A DNA stretch of 64,000 nt from UBA4636 sp963650915 (GCA_963650915.1 CAVJMJ010000006.1:22865-86864), one strand, 5' to 3'; positions 9,233 to 18,107 are shown, counted from the first letter of the stretch. The notes: generated from the letters alone by a model not told the origin. Numbers and translations are program-made.

Positions 9233-10006
9233 CTAAGAGATTCTTTTTTTGATATACGAAAGGGCGTTTTTTTCAAGCCGTGAAACCTGCGCTTGCGAAA
9301 GCCCTATCTCGCTCGAAATTTCCGTTTGCGTTTTGCCTTCGTAATACCTCATGTATATAATTTTTCTTTCTCTTTCGTCGAGTTCTTTTACGGCGCACTT
9401 TAATGCCGCGCTTTCAGTCCAGCGTTCGTCGGTGTTGTACTCGTCGGATATTTGATCCATCACGAGAAGGGTGTCGCCTTCTTTGTTGTACACGGGAAGA
9501 TATAGCGACACGGTATCGGATATCGCGTCCAAAGCGTAAGCGACTTCGCTCTCCTTTATTTCAAGGCGACGAGCGATTTCGTCGGTAGTCGCTTCCTCGT
9601 ATTCTTTTTCGATTTCGCACCTTACTTTTAAAACTTTGTAAGCGGTATCTCTTATCGAGCGGGGAACCCTCATGCTGTTACGGGTTCGCAAATGTCTTTT
9701 TACCTCACCTATAATCATGGGTACGGCATACGTCGAAAATCTTACGCCGACGGAAAGGTCGAAGTTGTCCGCCGCCTTGATAAGCCCTATGATACCCGCC
9801 TGAAAAAGGTCGTCTTTGGCAACCGTTTGCGAGTTAAACTTTCTTATAACCGATAAAACGAGCCTCATATTGGCAAGAATCAATTTGTCTTTTGCTTCTT
9901 TTGAACCCTTCTTCATTTCGGCAATAAGTTTTTCGCATTCGCTTCCGTTTATTTTAGGAAGTTCCGAAGTATTTATACCGCAAATTTCAACGCCTTTATT
10001 AACCAT
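9233..10006 (-). CDS. sigG: Forespore sigma factor SigG-like (SigF/SigG group)
   Basis: A sigma-70 family protein of 257 residues. Its N terminus carries VEICGINTSELP, the short signature that precedes region 2 in SigG proteins. Region 2 includes NMRLVLSVIRKF and DLFQAGIIGLIKAADNFD, with FSTYAVPMIIGEVKRHLR. Region 3 includes RVPRSIRD, and region 4 includes KTQTEISSEIGLSQAQVSRLEK. SigG drives late forespore transcription during endospore formation, so the host is expected to be capable of sporulation. The length is usual. The neighbouring ylmC and the spacing agree with Clostridia arrangements. SigF is the alternative, but the VEICG motif favours SigG. Confidence 0.88.
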   Translation of the reverse strand: MVNKGVEICGINTSELPKINGSECEKLIAEMKKGSKEAKDKLILANMRLVLSVIRKFNSQTVAKDDLFQAGIIGLIKAADNFDLSVGVRFSTYAVPMIIGEVKRHLRTRNSMRVPRSIRDTAYKVLKVRCEIEKEYEEATTDEIARRLEIKESEVAYALDAISDTVSLYLPVYNKEGDTLLVMDQISDEYNTDERWTESAALKCAVKELDERERKIIYMRYYEGKTQTEISSEIGLSQAQVSRLEKNALSYIKKRIS

Positions 10007-10025
10007 TATAACCTCACTTTTTTAT

Positions 10026-10060
10026 AAAAGTGCCTCTATAAGCCCGTTATCGGCACTTTT
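10026..10060 (+). repeat. Dispersed CTATAAGCCCG motif upstream of sigG
   Basis: AAAAGTGCC and GGCACTTTT form an inverted pair around CTCTATAAGCCCGTTATC. The copy lies about 20 nt upstream of the sigG-like start, so here it falls in the likely leader or promoter region. Confidence 0.65.
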
Positions 10061-10271
10061 TATATAGGTTATTATCGGCATGCAAAAATAAAATATACCT
10101 AAAAACAACAAAATGCAGAAAAAGCATTTTTTGACTTTTTTTCAAAGCACGACCATTTTTGGTTATAAAAAAATCTTTTATAAATTCAAAAAGTCTCTCA
10201 TTTTAGCGTTAAGAAATTACCGCCTCAATATTATTTTAAAAGTCGATTGTCAAAATACTTAGTCAAATTAC

Positions 10272-10299
10272 TTGTTTTATTTTTATATTGTGATATAAT
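10272..10299 (+). promoter_or_regulatory. Probable promoter of phosphodiesterase-PRT operon
   Basis: TGATATAAT (TATAAT at 10294-10299) has an extended TG. A weak -35, TTGTTT at 10272, lies 16 nt upstream. The 10007-10407 spacer otherwise holds the dispersed motif at 10026 and AT-rich sequence. At 10355-10400 TTTTCGCGCGAGCAAAAG and TTTTCGCACGAAGG form a local near-repeat. Confidence 0.4.
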
Positions 10300-10407
10300 A
10301 GTATTTGCTTTCGTTTTTCAAAGCAGTTAATCGCTTAAAAGAAACAAACGTTTAACTTTTCGCGCGAGCAAAAGTTTTTACTTTTCGCACGAAGGACAGG
10401 GTGAGTT

Positions 10408-11526
10408 ATGAAAGGATTTTTTAAACCCGACTACGATAATTGCGTTTTAAACATATCCTCCACTTTGGCGGAATATTTTAATGCGCCGAATACCAACGCC
10501 ACCCTTCCCGTTTTGAAGCAAAAGTTGGCTGAAAAGCAATACGAAAAGATAGTTTTCGTTATCTTTGACGGAATGGGCACTCACCCGATAAAGTTAAATT
10601 TAGAAGGTAACGACTTTATCGTGAAAAACACCGTACAAACCCTTTATTCGACCTTTCCGTCCACCACTACGAACGCAACTACTTCGATAAACACCAACAA
10701 GCAACCGCTCGAACACGGCTGGTTCGGTTGGACGGGTTATTTTGACGATATCGATAGCGTAATTACTCTTTTTAACCGCAAAAACGCATATACGAACGAA
10801 AAACTCCCCGACGATTATAGTTACCCCATCGGCGAAAGCGACGATTATTGGTTTAATTATGCAAAAACCGATTACGAAATCACGACGGTAATGCCCTCCT
10901 ACTGTAAGGGCTTTAAAGAAGGGTTTGTTCACGCAAAAACCGTTACCGAATGTTTCAATGCGTTAAAGGATTTGCTTAACAAACAAGGTAAGCGTTTTAT
11001 CTACGTTTATTGTCCCGACCCGGATATGACCATGCACGATTACGGTGTTACCTCAAACCAAGCTAAAACCGTAATTAAAAGCATTTCGAACGGGCTTAGC
11101 AATTTACAAAAAGAATCAAAAAACGCCCTGTTTATAGTTTCCGCCGACCACGGTCAAACGGACGTTACGGGCACGGTAGATTTTTATAAAGACGAAGAAC
11201 TTAACTCGATGCTCCTCTGCCCGCCCTATTTAGAGCCGAGGGCAACCGCCTTTAAAGTAAAAAAAGGCTTTAAAAGAAAGTTTAAAAAAGAATTTACCGA
11301 GCGTTACGGCGAAGACTTTACCGTTTTTAATACCAAAACGCTTATAAAACAAGGGTATTTCGGTCAAAAGGGCGAATACGGCAACCTTTTGGGCGACTTT
11401 ATAACAGTATGCAAAACCGACAAACTTTTGGTTTGCAAAAAGGAAGAATTTCATTTTAAAGGGCATCACACCTCTTTAAAAGAAGAAATGCTCGTTCCTT
11501 TGATTATATTTGAAAGTAATTTATGA
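10408..11526 (+). CDS. Alkaline-phosphatase-superfamily phosphodiesterase/nucleotide pyrophosphatase
   Basis: A 372-residue protein with the metal-site order of the type I phosphodiesterase/nucleotide pyrophosphatase branch. FDGMGTH at about 53-59 supplies the first Asp, FPSTTTNATTS near 84-94 the nucleophile Thr, DMTMHDYG near 208 a second site, SADHGQTDV near 245 the Asp-His pair, and KGHHTSL near 352 the last His. It probably hydrolyses phosphodiester or pyrophosphate bonds. No signal peptide is seen, so it may act in the cytoplasm. The next gene, a phosphoribosyltransferase, starts 9 nt after the stop, suggesting an operon with a nucleotide-related role. The substrate is not predictable. 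Confidence 0.8.
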   Translation: MKGFFKPDYDNCVLNISSTLAEYFNAPNTNATLPVLKQKLAEKQYEKIVFVIFDGMGTHPIKLNLEGNDFIVKNTVQTLYSTFPSTTTNATTSINTNKQPLEHGWFGWTGYFDDIDSVITLFNRKNAYTNEKLPDDYSYPIGESDDYWFNYAKTDYEITTVMPSYCKGFKEGFVHAKTVTECFNALKDLLNKQGKRFIYVYCPDPDMTMHDYGVTSNQAKTVIKSISNGLSNLQKESKNALFIVSADHGQTDVTGTVDFYKDEELNSMLLCPPYLEPRATAFKVKKGFKRKFKKEFTERYGEDFTVFNTKTLIKQGYFGQKGEYGNLLGDFITVCKTDKLLVCKKEEFHFKGHHTSLKEEMLVPLIIFESNL

Positions 11527-11535
11527 GGTGTAAAA

Positions 11536-12084
11536 ATGAAAACCTACACAGTTGACATTAAAGGTTACGTAATGGACCTTCCGGTGCTTCCCGTTTCGGA
11601 TACGCTTGCAATTGCCTTTTTCAATCTTCACGGCAATCAACGCTTGACCGAACATTGCGGTAAAGAACTTGCAAAACTTTTAGACGGTTGCGAAGTCTTA
11701 TTGACGGCGGAATCCAAAGGCTTGCAACTCACGCACGTTATTGCGAGAGAACTTAATCAAGACTATTACGCCGTCGCGAGAAAGTCCAAAAAACTTTACA
11801 TGCAGGACGGTATAGAAGTAAAAATAGACTCGACGATTACCACCGGCAGAGAACAATGTTTTTACCTCAGTAAACACGACGTCGATTTATTGAAGGGCAA
11901 AAAAGTCGGCATAATCGACGACGTCGTTTCAACGGGCGCATCTCTTTTAGGTCTTGAAGAACTCGTAAAAATGTCGGGCGGTATCATTTACAAAAAGGCT
12001 TTCGTTTTGGCTGAATCGACCGCGGCGGAAAGAAAAGACGTAATTTATCTTGCAAAAATCCCCGTCTTCCCCATCCAAAAATAG
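11536..12084 (+). CDS. Type I phosphoribosyltransferase (adenine/xanthine type)
   Basis: A 182-residue cytosolic PRTase fold. The PRPP-binding signature VGIIDDVVSTGAS lies at residues 124-136, and LLTAESKGLQL near 55-64 forms the flexible part seen in Apt/Xpt-like enzymes. It would transfer ribose-5-phosphate from PRPP to a purine base. It is preceded by GAGGTG 6-9 nt before the ATG and follows the phosphodiesterase gene by 9 nt, so purine salvage coupled to nucleotide breakdown is plausible. Whether it uses adenine, xanthine or another base cannot be decided from sequence alone. Confidence 0.75.
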   Translation: MKTYTVDIKGYVMDLPVLPVSDTLAIAFFNLHGNQRLTEHCGKELAKLLDGCEVLLTAESKGLQLTHVIARELNQDYYAVARKSKKLYMQDGIEVKIDSTITTGREQCFYLSKHDVDLLKGKKVGIIDDVVSTGASLLGLEELVKMSGGIIYKKAFVLAESTAAERKDVIYLAKIPVFPIQK

Positions 12085-12870
12085 TTTTTTTAGTTCCGTT
12101 TAACCGTCGCCTTTTAAACAGGTTTGATTATTTTGAGCCGACTTGATTTTTAAAGAATTTATTAAATTGTTTAAGTCTGCTTACCTTGATTTTTTAAATA
12201 ATTAAACCAAAACGATTCAAACAAGAGACTTAACCAAAGCAATTTAAAACAAAGCGATTTAAACAAAATATTTAAACGAACGGCTTAACAAAGCAATTTA
12301 ACCAAAGCGATTTAAACGAGAGATTTAAACAAAAGGCTTAACAAAGCGGTTTAAACAAGAGATTTAAACGAACGTTTTACTCTTTTAAGTAAAAAATCGT
12401 CCGATAAAATTATCGGACTACTTTTACGAAAATCTTTTAACGGAATGTTATCCTTTTTCGGTTAAAATAACTAACAATAATTTAAAATAATAAAATAGTT
12501 TAAAACGGGTGTTGCTTTTGTGCATCGCCGTTGACACGAGTCTGTTTTTGAATCGCCGAACATTAGATTTTTATACGAGAAAACCGCCGAGGCTGAAAAT
12601 TGCCTCGGCGGTTAGCTTTACACTCCGTTTTAAAGTTTAATAAAACTTAAAAATCGAGTTTTTGATTATATTTACGAAAATCGAGTTTGACCGAAAATAT
12701 AGTTTTAACCATAACACCGAAAATACGGTTTCCAAGCATAACGCTTAAAATATAGTTTAAAACTTAAAAATCGGCTTTCTTATCATTCCGAAAAAATCAG
12801 TTTTTTATCATTCCGAAAAAATCGGTCTAGAAAAATAATAAAACTTAAAATCGAAAATATGACTTAAAAA
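12085..12870. other. Gene-free spacer with degenerate repeats and two hairpins
   Basis: No gene is seen. At 12200-12370 phrases such as GCGATTTAAAC and GAGATTTAAACAAAAGG repeat with a period of about 15-20 bp. At 12399-12418 there is a hairpin (GTCCGATAA/TTATCGGAC), and at 12582-12613 a perfect 12-bp stem (AACCGCCGAGGC/GCCTCGGCGGTT), either of which could end transcripts from the convergent flanking genes. At 12640-12860 phrases of the form AAAACTTAAAAATCG and TTATCATTCCGAAAAAATC repeat. Confidence 0.55.
12582..12613. terminator. Strong hairpin, probable transcription terminator
   Basis: A 12-bp perfect GC-rich stem with an 8-nt loop. Only a short T-run (TTTT) follows on the minus strand and none on the plus, so termination strength is uncertain. 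It is the only strong stem between the convergent PRTase and cyclophilin-like genes. Confidence 0.45.
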
Positions 12871-13758
12871 TCAGCAAACCGTCATCGATTTGATTACCAA
12901 TTTAACGGCGGGTACCGTAAGGAAGTAATTTTTGTTTTCGCTGAAAGTTTTGTTAAACTGTTCGAGATCTTTACCGGTAATTTCGTTATCGGCGTTTACT
13001 TCCGCGCCTTTTGCGTAATGTACGTCACCCGATTCGTCCGTCCACTTCGTGTAGAAAGCCTTTTCGGTTTCGTAATAATAAGTAACGACGGTGTTATCGT
13101 CAACGGTCGTTTCTTTATATTCGGCAAAGCTTGCGAGTTTGTCTATACTGGACTTCTTTTCGAGGTCGGTAGAAGCGTCTTCGTTAGCATCGTCGGAGCA
13201 AACCATGCCCAAAATGCAATAGGAATTTGCATCGAACGTGGAAGCCGCCGATGAAGAGAAGCAAATAGCCATAGTGCTTTCCGCCGTATCGTACTTGGAA
13301 TCGTCCGTTCCCGTTTTGTTGTCGTCGTAAGCGCGTTTAAAAATAATCGCACCCTTGGTGGTGGAAAGTTTGTTGCCTTTAACGCCGTTATTCAAGAATT
13401 CGCCCTCAACGGTGCCGTAAGTGTAATTTTTCTTTTCAAAATTACCGTCGGCGTTATATTGGTAAGCACCCATTTCAAGCCAGTTGGAATTAATATTGCT
13501 TACGCAAGTGCCGTTAAAGAAGCCGTCGTTAACGAGTTTTATGATATGTGCGGTGGACGCAGGCGCGAAATTGAGATACAATTCCATATAAACGTCGGTA
13601 GTGGCGGTTACGTTACCTGCCGCATCGTAAACTTCGACAACCGTTTTGATCTTGGTTATTTTGCTTCCGAGTTTTACGTTGTCGCTACATCCCACGAAGG
13701 TAAAAGCGCAAGTAGCCATAACGACTACGGTCAATAAACTAACAAATAATTTTTTCAT
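12871..13758 (-). CDS. Cyclophilin-like lipoprotein
   Basis: 295 residues. The start at 13758 is chosen because GGAGG lies 8 nt upstream; the ATG 30 nt earlier lacks one. The signal peptide ends in a lipobox at Cys24 (FVGC). Residues 57-84 (MELYLNFAPAST..HIIKLVNDGFFNGT) match the first strand and helix of cyclophilin-type peptidyl-prolyl isomerases. The usual FHRVI segment with its catalytic Arg is not present (CVSNINSNWLEMG instead), so it may lack isomerase activity or be a diverged folding factor at the outer face of the membrane. Long Asp/Thr-rich linkers separate fold elements. The gene is monocistronic. Confidence 0.65.
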   Translation of the reverse strand: MKKLFVSLLTVVVMATCAFTFVGCSDNVKLGSKITKIKTVVEVYDAAGNVTATTDVYMELYLNFAPASTAHIIKLVNDGFFNGTCVSNINSNWLEMGAYQYNADGNFEKKNYTYGTVEGEFLNNGVKGNKLSTTKGAIIFKRAYDDNKTGTDDSKYDTAESTMAICFSSSAASTFDANSYCILGMVCSDDANEDASTDLEKKSSIDKLASFAEYKETTVDDNTVVTYYYETEKAFYTKWTDESGDVHYAKGAEVNADNEITGKDLEQFNKTFSENKNYFLTVPAVKLVIKSMTVC

Positions 13759-14001
13759 TATCGTTTCCTCCGATAAAACGAAATTCACCTTATGCCGAGT
13801 ATATACCGCCTTGCTTTTAAAAACGAGGGTTAACCACGATTGGCGATTAACGGCTTGAAGACTGCTTCGTTCATCTATAATATTATATTTTTATCGAATT
13901 CGGGTAAAAACGTTGCACATTTTGCCCGAAAAATCAAATAAAGTCAAGTAAAGTCAATGGTATTTTACCCGAAAAAAACGAACATGTCAACAAAGTTGAC
14001 C

Positions 14002-15135
14002 TTAAAGCAAATAATTTAAGGCTTTTAGTTCGTTAAAAGCGTCACCGTAATTGTAGAAAAGATATACGAGCCCCGCTACTATTCCGAGCCCCAATACCAC
14101 GGCAATAAGCACGCGCCAGAAAGATATAGGCGTCTTACCCGCAACCTTACCCGTGTTTCCGTTTACCGCGACTTTGTAATCCTTCTTTTTGTAGTGATAG
14201 TTTAATAGGTATAACGGCAACAAAACGTATTTAAAGGTTACGTTGCTATGCGTCGTGTCGACGTTAAGATACCCTACGACGTCGCACCCGTACTTTGCCA
14301 AAATAAGCTTTCTTATTTCGGCGTCCATCATCTCTTTTGACTCCGCCCAAGCGTCCTTCAAATCTTTATCGTAGTGCTTTGCACTGTAACCCGCCAAATA
14401 ATCCTTTTGATATACTTTTATCGTCGATATGTCGAAGGGGGCAAGTTTATCGTAAGAACGCTGATTGATTTCTTTGCCGGCAGAAACGGTTACGTCGTCG
14501 AAAAAGTGAGAAATACTGCCCGAAACGTAATGCCATTCGGTGTAAGTTTCCGTTCTCGTGCCGTCTTTTGTCCTGACAGTCCTCGTCTTGTACTCGCCTA
14601 TTTTTCCGTCGTAAGTGGAATCGGTATTGCTGTCAAAGGTAAAACAAGGCTCGTAAACGCCGTGCAAATTTTTTGCTTCTATCGATTTTTTAAAACGAAA
14701 AGGCGCAAAAATACGCTTTTTAGCCCATTTTTTGGAAAGGGTTTCGGCTTGCTTCGCGGTAATCAAAAAAGGATACAGCGCATTCGGTTTTACACCCGCC
14801 AAGTCCGCACTTTTTCTTACGTGCGACGTTCCGCAGTAAGGACAGGATAAAGCGACGTCGTCGGAAGAAATTACGAACTTAGCCCCGCAGTTATCGCAGG
14901 AAACGACAGAAGTGTCTTCCCACTTTTCAGCCGTTTTAAAGGCTTCCGCGATATCTCTTTCTTTAACGTCGGTATCCTTCTCGAAATCAACCGTCTGACC
15001 GCAAAACGGACAGGATAAAACCTGTTTTTCGGGGTCAAACGTCATGTTTCCGCCACAACTCGGACATTTACGAAACTCCGTTTGCGCGCGTTTGTCGGGG
15101 TTATCCTCAAATAAAGCGGTGTCTTTATCTGCCAT
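14002..15135 (-). CDS. Zinc-ribbon membrane protein (YdjG-like)
   Basis: 377 residues. Two zinc ribbons lie at the N terminus: Cys24/27 with 42/45 (CPSCGG, CPFCG) and Cys80/83 with 98/101 (CDNCG, CPYCG). A soluble beta-rich middle contains LYPFLITAKQA and APFRFKK, and one or two hydrophobic spans lie near residues 340-365, followed by a short tail. Proteins of this shape occur near SPFH/YdjI and PspA-type membrane-stress genes in Bacillota. Here a DUF1858 gene and an SPFH gene follow closely upstream on the same strand, which supports a shared membrane-related role. The molecular function is not established. Confidence 0.65.
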   Translation of the reverse strand: MADKDTALFEDNPDKRAQTEFRKCPSCGGNMTFDPEKQVLSCPFCGQTVDFEKDTDVKERDIAEAFKTAEKWEDTSVVSCDNCGAKFVISSDDVALSCPYCGTSHVRKSADLAGVKPNALYPFLITAKQAETLSKKWAKKRIFAPFRFKKSIEAKNLHGVYEPCFTFDSNTDSTYDGKIGEYKTRTVRTKDGTRTETYTEWHYVSGSISHFFDDVTVSAGKEINQRSYDKLAPFDISTIKVYQKDYLAGYSAKHYDKDLKDAWAESKEMMDAEIRKLILAKYGCDVVGYLNVDTTHSNVTFKYVLLPLYLLNYHYKKKDYKVAVNGNTGKVAGKTPISFWRVLIAVVLGLGIVAGLVYLFYNYGDAFNELKALNYLL

Positions 15136-15153
15136 GATTTTTACTTCCGAAAA

Positions 15154-15348
15154 TTATTTGAGGTTGTTTAATTCTTCTAAAAGTTTTTCAAGGTCTTCGC
15201 CGTGAGCGTTGGTCGCTTGTTCGATGGTTTCCTGATGGGCTACTGCACAACCTAAGCAATGCATACCGTGCGCAAATAAAATTTCGGCTGCGTTTTCGTT
15301 ATATTTTAATAAATCGATGATTAAAGTGTCCTTAGTGATTTTTTCCAT
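15154..15348 (-). CDS. DUF1858 small redox-type protein
   Basis: 64 residues with the DUF1858/ScdA-N pattern: an N-terminal helix DTLIIDLLKYNENAAEILF, then HGMHCLGCAVAHQET with Cys31 and Cys34. These proteins are short helical domains, often linked to disulfide or iron-sulfur cluster chemistry. It lies 18 nt upstream of the zinc-ribbon membrane protein gene, with a GGAGG site before its ATG. It may be transcribed with its neighbours or be an independent housekeeping gene. The family call is good; the exact role is unknown. Confidence 0.75.
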   Translation of the reverse strand: MEKITKDTLIIDLLKYNENAAEILFAHGMHCLGCAVAHQETIEQATNAHGEDLEKLLEELNNLK

Positions 15349-15370
15349 TTTTAGTACCTCCTATGTACTA

Positions 15371-15395
15371 AATAACCGCCTATAAGTCGGTTATT
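15371..15395 (+). repeat. Dispersed motif between the DUF1858 and SPFH genes
   Basis: AATAACCGCCTATAAGTCGGTTATT forms a near-perfect palindrome (AATAACCG/CGGTTATT) centred on CTATAA. Its symmetrical form shows that the motif can fold as a hairpin in the transcript. Confidence 0.65.
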
Positions 15396-15412
15396 CACAT
15401 ATTTTTATAAAA

Positions 15413-16501
15413 TTAGTCTATTTTTTGTCCGCATTCGGGGCAGAATTTAGCATTGTCCGAAAGTTTATGTCCGCAGTTGGAACAAAATTTTGCGACGGGC
15501 ATTTTTTGCCCGCATTCGGGGCAGAATTTGGAAGTATCGGGAACGGGTTTTCCGCATGCGGGGCAAGTTCTCGTTGCCGTAGAGGCTTCCGCGCCCTTAG
15601 GAGCGTTTTGCTCCCCGCCTTGCTCTTTTTGAGCGTTCGACGAGCCGTTTTGTTTAAAAGCCTCGCTCATGATAGAGCCCATGCCCATACCTGCGCCGAT
15701 GCCTGCGCCCGCGCCCATGAAAGCACCGCCCATACCGGTGTTCCCGGCAGCGGTCTTCATTGCTTCGGCGGCGGCGTACTTCATCATAACGTCGGTAGTG
15801 TTGCCCAAAATGCCGTATTTTGCCCTTTCGTCCAAAGCCTTTTCGACTTCTTCGGGAACGGACATGTTTTCAATAAAGATGTTGGTAAGGTTTAACCCGA
15901 TTTCGTTAAACTTGCTTTGAATTTTTGCCTTTACTATCTCGTTGAATTCCATAGTGTTCCCGGCTAAATCGAGAGCGGAAATCTTGCTCTCTCCGAGTGC
16001 GTCGGAAAGGGTGGAAACGAGCATGGTTTTTGCATAGTCTTCGATATCGCTCGTAGTAAAGGTGGAATTCGTTCCGAAAAGTTCTTGTAAAAACGTACCC
16101 GGGTCGTCTACTTTAAAGGCAAACGCACCGTATCCGCGTACGCGAATGGCACCGAATTCGGGATCCCTCATCATTATGGGGTTTTTTGTTCCCCACTTGA
16201 TATTGGTAAATTGTTTGGTGTTTACGAAATAAACGTCGAGCGTTATAGGCGTTTCGAATTTATACTTCCAAGAAGCGAGTTTTGTCAATACGGGAAGAAT
16301 TTGAGTCTTTAATTCATATAAACCGGGTTCGAAAACGTCGGCAATTTTTCCTTTATAAACAAAAACCGCAACTTGCGATTCTCTTACGGTAAGCGAAGAA
16401 TTATTGTTGACTTCCCTACCGCTGTTTTTGAACGGATATTTGTAGACTATCGTGTCTTTCGAATCGTCCGCCCACTCTATATTCAGTCTGAAAAGTGCCA
16501 T
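15413..16501 (-). CDS. SPFH-domain protein with C-terminal zinc ribbons (YdjI-like)
   Basis: 362 residues. The first 240 form an SPFH/Band-7-like domain of the virion-core/YdjI branch, with phrases ESQVAVFVYKGKI, FEPGLYEL and RVRGYGAFAFKV. A Gly/Ala/Met-rich linker follows (about 255-285), then two or three CxxC zinc ribbons at the C terminus (CPACGKPVP, CPECGQKM, CSNCGHKL, CPECGQKI). In Bacillus, YdjI works with PspA-type ESCRT-III-like proteins in sensing membrane stress. No PspA gene is present in this window. GGAGG precedes the ATG by 6 nt. A role in membrane domain organisation or stress is inferred from family and neighbours. Confidence 0.78.
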   Translation of the reverse strand: MALFRLNIEWADDSKDTIVYKYPFKNSGREVNNNSSLTVRESQVAVFVYKGKIADVFEPGLYELKTQILPVLTKLASWKYKFETPITLDVYFVNTKQFTNIKWGTKNPIMMRDPEFGAIRVRGYGAFAFKVDDPGTFLQELFGTNSTFTTSDIEDYAKTMLVSTLSDALGESKISALDLAGNTMEFNEIVKAKIQSKFNEIGLNLTNIFIENMSVPEEVEKALDERAKYGILGNTTDVMMKYAAAEAMKTAAGNTGMGGAFMGAGAGIGAGMGMGSIMSEAFKQNGSSNAQKEQGGEQNAPKGAEASTATRTCPACGKPVPDTSKFCPECGQKMPVAKFCSNCGHKLSDNAKFCPECGQKID

Positions 16502-17041
16502 AATAAGCCTCCTGTGATTTTCTTTTTATCTATTGTAGCACATATATCGCGATTTTTCAATAATTTTAAGGCAACTTTATCGTCAAAACTGTGTTCAATT
16601 TGAAATATTATATAAATAATAGCAAATTATATAAATTATAGCGAAATGCCGTGTAATACAAATACTTTACAAACTATATGTTTTTTACGTTTTTTATATG
16701 CAAAAGCAAGTTGCCTTTGGTGGCGTGTGTTACCTATTATATGCAAGTGCAAGTTGCCGTTGAGGCGGGTTGCCGTTGAGGAACGATTATATTTTTTATT
16801 CGTAAGCAGACCGCCTTATTTAAAGGTGCATACAAAATTCACCCCTTTATATGCAAACAAACGATTATTACATACCCGAAACGCCCGAATTATGCGGGAA
16901 AAGTCCGTTATCGAGTACCGAAAACGCTCTATGTATGCGGGAAAAGTCCTCTTTTTACTCGGTTAAAAATCGTAATCGAGTTAAATTTTATTTACGTTTT
17001 TAAAAAATTACGACCTTTTTTTTGTTTTGTTTTTTAAAAAA
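16502..17041. other. Gene-free AT-rich spacer with degenerate repeats
   Basis: No gene is supported. Phrases such as TATATGCAAGTGCAAGTTGCC, GGGTTGCCGTTGAGG and ATGCGGGAAAAGTCC recur with changes at 16680-16960. The plus-strand 106-codon frame across it is Cys/Arg-rich, lacks a ribosome site and follows the repeats, so it is taken as chance. Confidence 0.55.
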
Positions 17042-17070
17042 TTGACAACGGGGCAACGATAAAATATAAT
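17042..17070 (+). promoter_or_regulatory. SigA-type promoter of nadE
   Basis: Perfect TTGACA (17042-17047) and TATAAT (17065-17070) with 17-nt spacing, 28 nt before the nadE ATG. GGAG lies in the short leader. Confidence 0.8.
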
Positions 17071-17098
17071 TATAAAAAAATGACCATGGAGATAAAAT

Positions 17099-17854
17099 AT
17101 GAAGACTTTTAACGTTGAAAAAGCGGTAAACGACTGCGTTTCGTGGATACAAAACTGGTTTGAAGAAAACGGCAAAGGTTGCAACGCCGTAGTAGGCATT
17201 TCGGGCGGAAAAGACAGTTCGGTAGTTTCCGCACTTTTGGTTAAAGCACTCGGAAGAGAAAGGGTCATCGGCGTGTTAATGCCCAACGGCGACCAGCACG
17301 ACATCGATTGCGCCCACCTTTTGTGCGATCATTTAAAAATTAAAAAATACGTTTACAACATCAAAAAAATGAACGACGCTTTTTACGATTCGCTTCCCGA
17401 CGGAATAGAACTTTCCAACGCCTCCAAAATAAACCTGTCACCGAGAATCCGTATGACGGCTTTGTATTTTATGGCACAATCGCTAAACGGCAGGGTTGCA
17501 AACACTTGCAATTTAAGCGAAGATTACGTAGGTTACGCCACCCGCTACGGCGATTCGGCAGGTGACTTTTCACCCTGCTCGAACTTTACCGTTCGCGAAA
17601 TGAAACTTATCGGAAGATACTTGGGCTTACCCGAAAAATTGGTCGATAAACCGCCTATAGACGGACTTTGCGGTAAAACCGACGAGGACAACCTCGGCTT
17701 TACTTACGAGACTTTGGACAGTTATATAAGAGATGGCGTAAAGCCCGACAAAGATACTTTGGAAAGAATCGAATACCTTCATAAAATCAATCTTTTCAAA
17801 CTCGAACATATGAAGTCTTTTAAGTTTAACTTAAACGATTATTATACCGAATAA
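17099..17854 (+). CDS. nadE: NH3-dependent NAD+ synthetase
   Basis: 251 residues, the usual size for the ammonia-dependent single-domain enzyme. It adenylates nicotinic acid adenine dinucleotide and amidates it to NAD+. The PP-loop is VGISGGKDSS at about 32-41. Later motifs are TCNLSEDYVGYATRYGDSAG and GLCGKTDEDNLGFTYE, typical of NadE substrate binding. The PP-loop has Lys where many NadE have Ile/Val (SGGKDSS rather than SGGIDSA), a change worth noting but within the superfamily pattern. No glutaminase domain is present. It is monocistronic, with its own promoter and the terminator at 18021. Its 3' codons recur in the downstream spacer. Confidence 0.9.
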   Translation: MKTFNVEKAVNDCVSWIQNWFEENGKGCNAVVGISGGKDSSVVSALLVKALGRERVIGVLMPNGDQHDIDCAHLLCDHLKIKKYVYNIKKMNDAFYDSLPDGIELSNASKINLSPRIRMTALYFMAQSLNGRVANTCNLSEDYVGYATRYGDSAGDFSPCSNFTVREMKLIGRYLGLPEKLVDKPPIDGLCGKTDEDNLGFTYETLDSYIRDGVKPDKDTLERIEYLHKINLFKLEHMKSFKFNLNDYYTE

Positions 17855-18020
17855 TTCAAATAATTGTTATTGTTGGTAACTTAAACGATTGTTTTTGCCG
17901 GTAACTTAAACGATTGTTTTTTGCGGGTAACTCAAATAATTGTTGCACCATACAACTTAAACGATTATTATTGCCAAGAACTCAAATAATTGTTATGCAA
18001 TAGCTGTTTTATAAAAAAAT
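17855..18020. repeat. Degenerate copies of the nadE 3' end
   Basis: The nadE coding bases at 17828-17844 (AACTTAAACGATTATTA) recur exactly at 17954-17970 and with changes at about 17878 and 17903. Alternating phrases are AACTCAAATAATTGTT. No gene is present. Confidence 0.7.
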
Positions 18021-18045
18021 ACCGCTTTTTTGAGCGGTGTTTTTT
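18021..18045 (+). terminator. Terminator of nadE
   Basis: ACCGCT, a short T-rich loop and AGCGGT, then G and six T. A related but decayed form (ACCCCT/AGTGGT) lies at about 19653-19676 beyond the ATPase gene. Confidence 0.65.
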
Positions 18046-18059
18046 AGCCATAAAATAGC

Positions 18060-18087
18060 AAAAAACCGACCTATAGGTCGGTTTTTT
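18060..18087. terminator. Palindromic motif copy acting as a bidirectional terminator
   Basis: AAAAACCGACCTATAGGTCGGTTTTTT is a perfect palindrome with A and T tails, so it can terminate in both directions: nadE from the left and the AAA/DUF4143 gene from the right. It is also a symmetrical version of the dispersed CTATAAG motif. An identical copy lies at 19692-19720. Confidence 0.75.
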
Positions 18088-18107
18088 GTGTTTTTCGGCT
18101 ATTGATA

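Noticed and set aside
16646..16966. 106-codon plus-strand frame
   Set aside because: No ribosome site, built on degenerate repeats, unlike known proteins.
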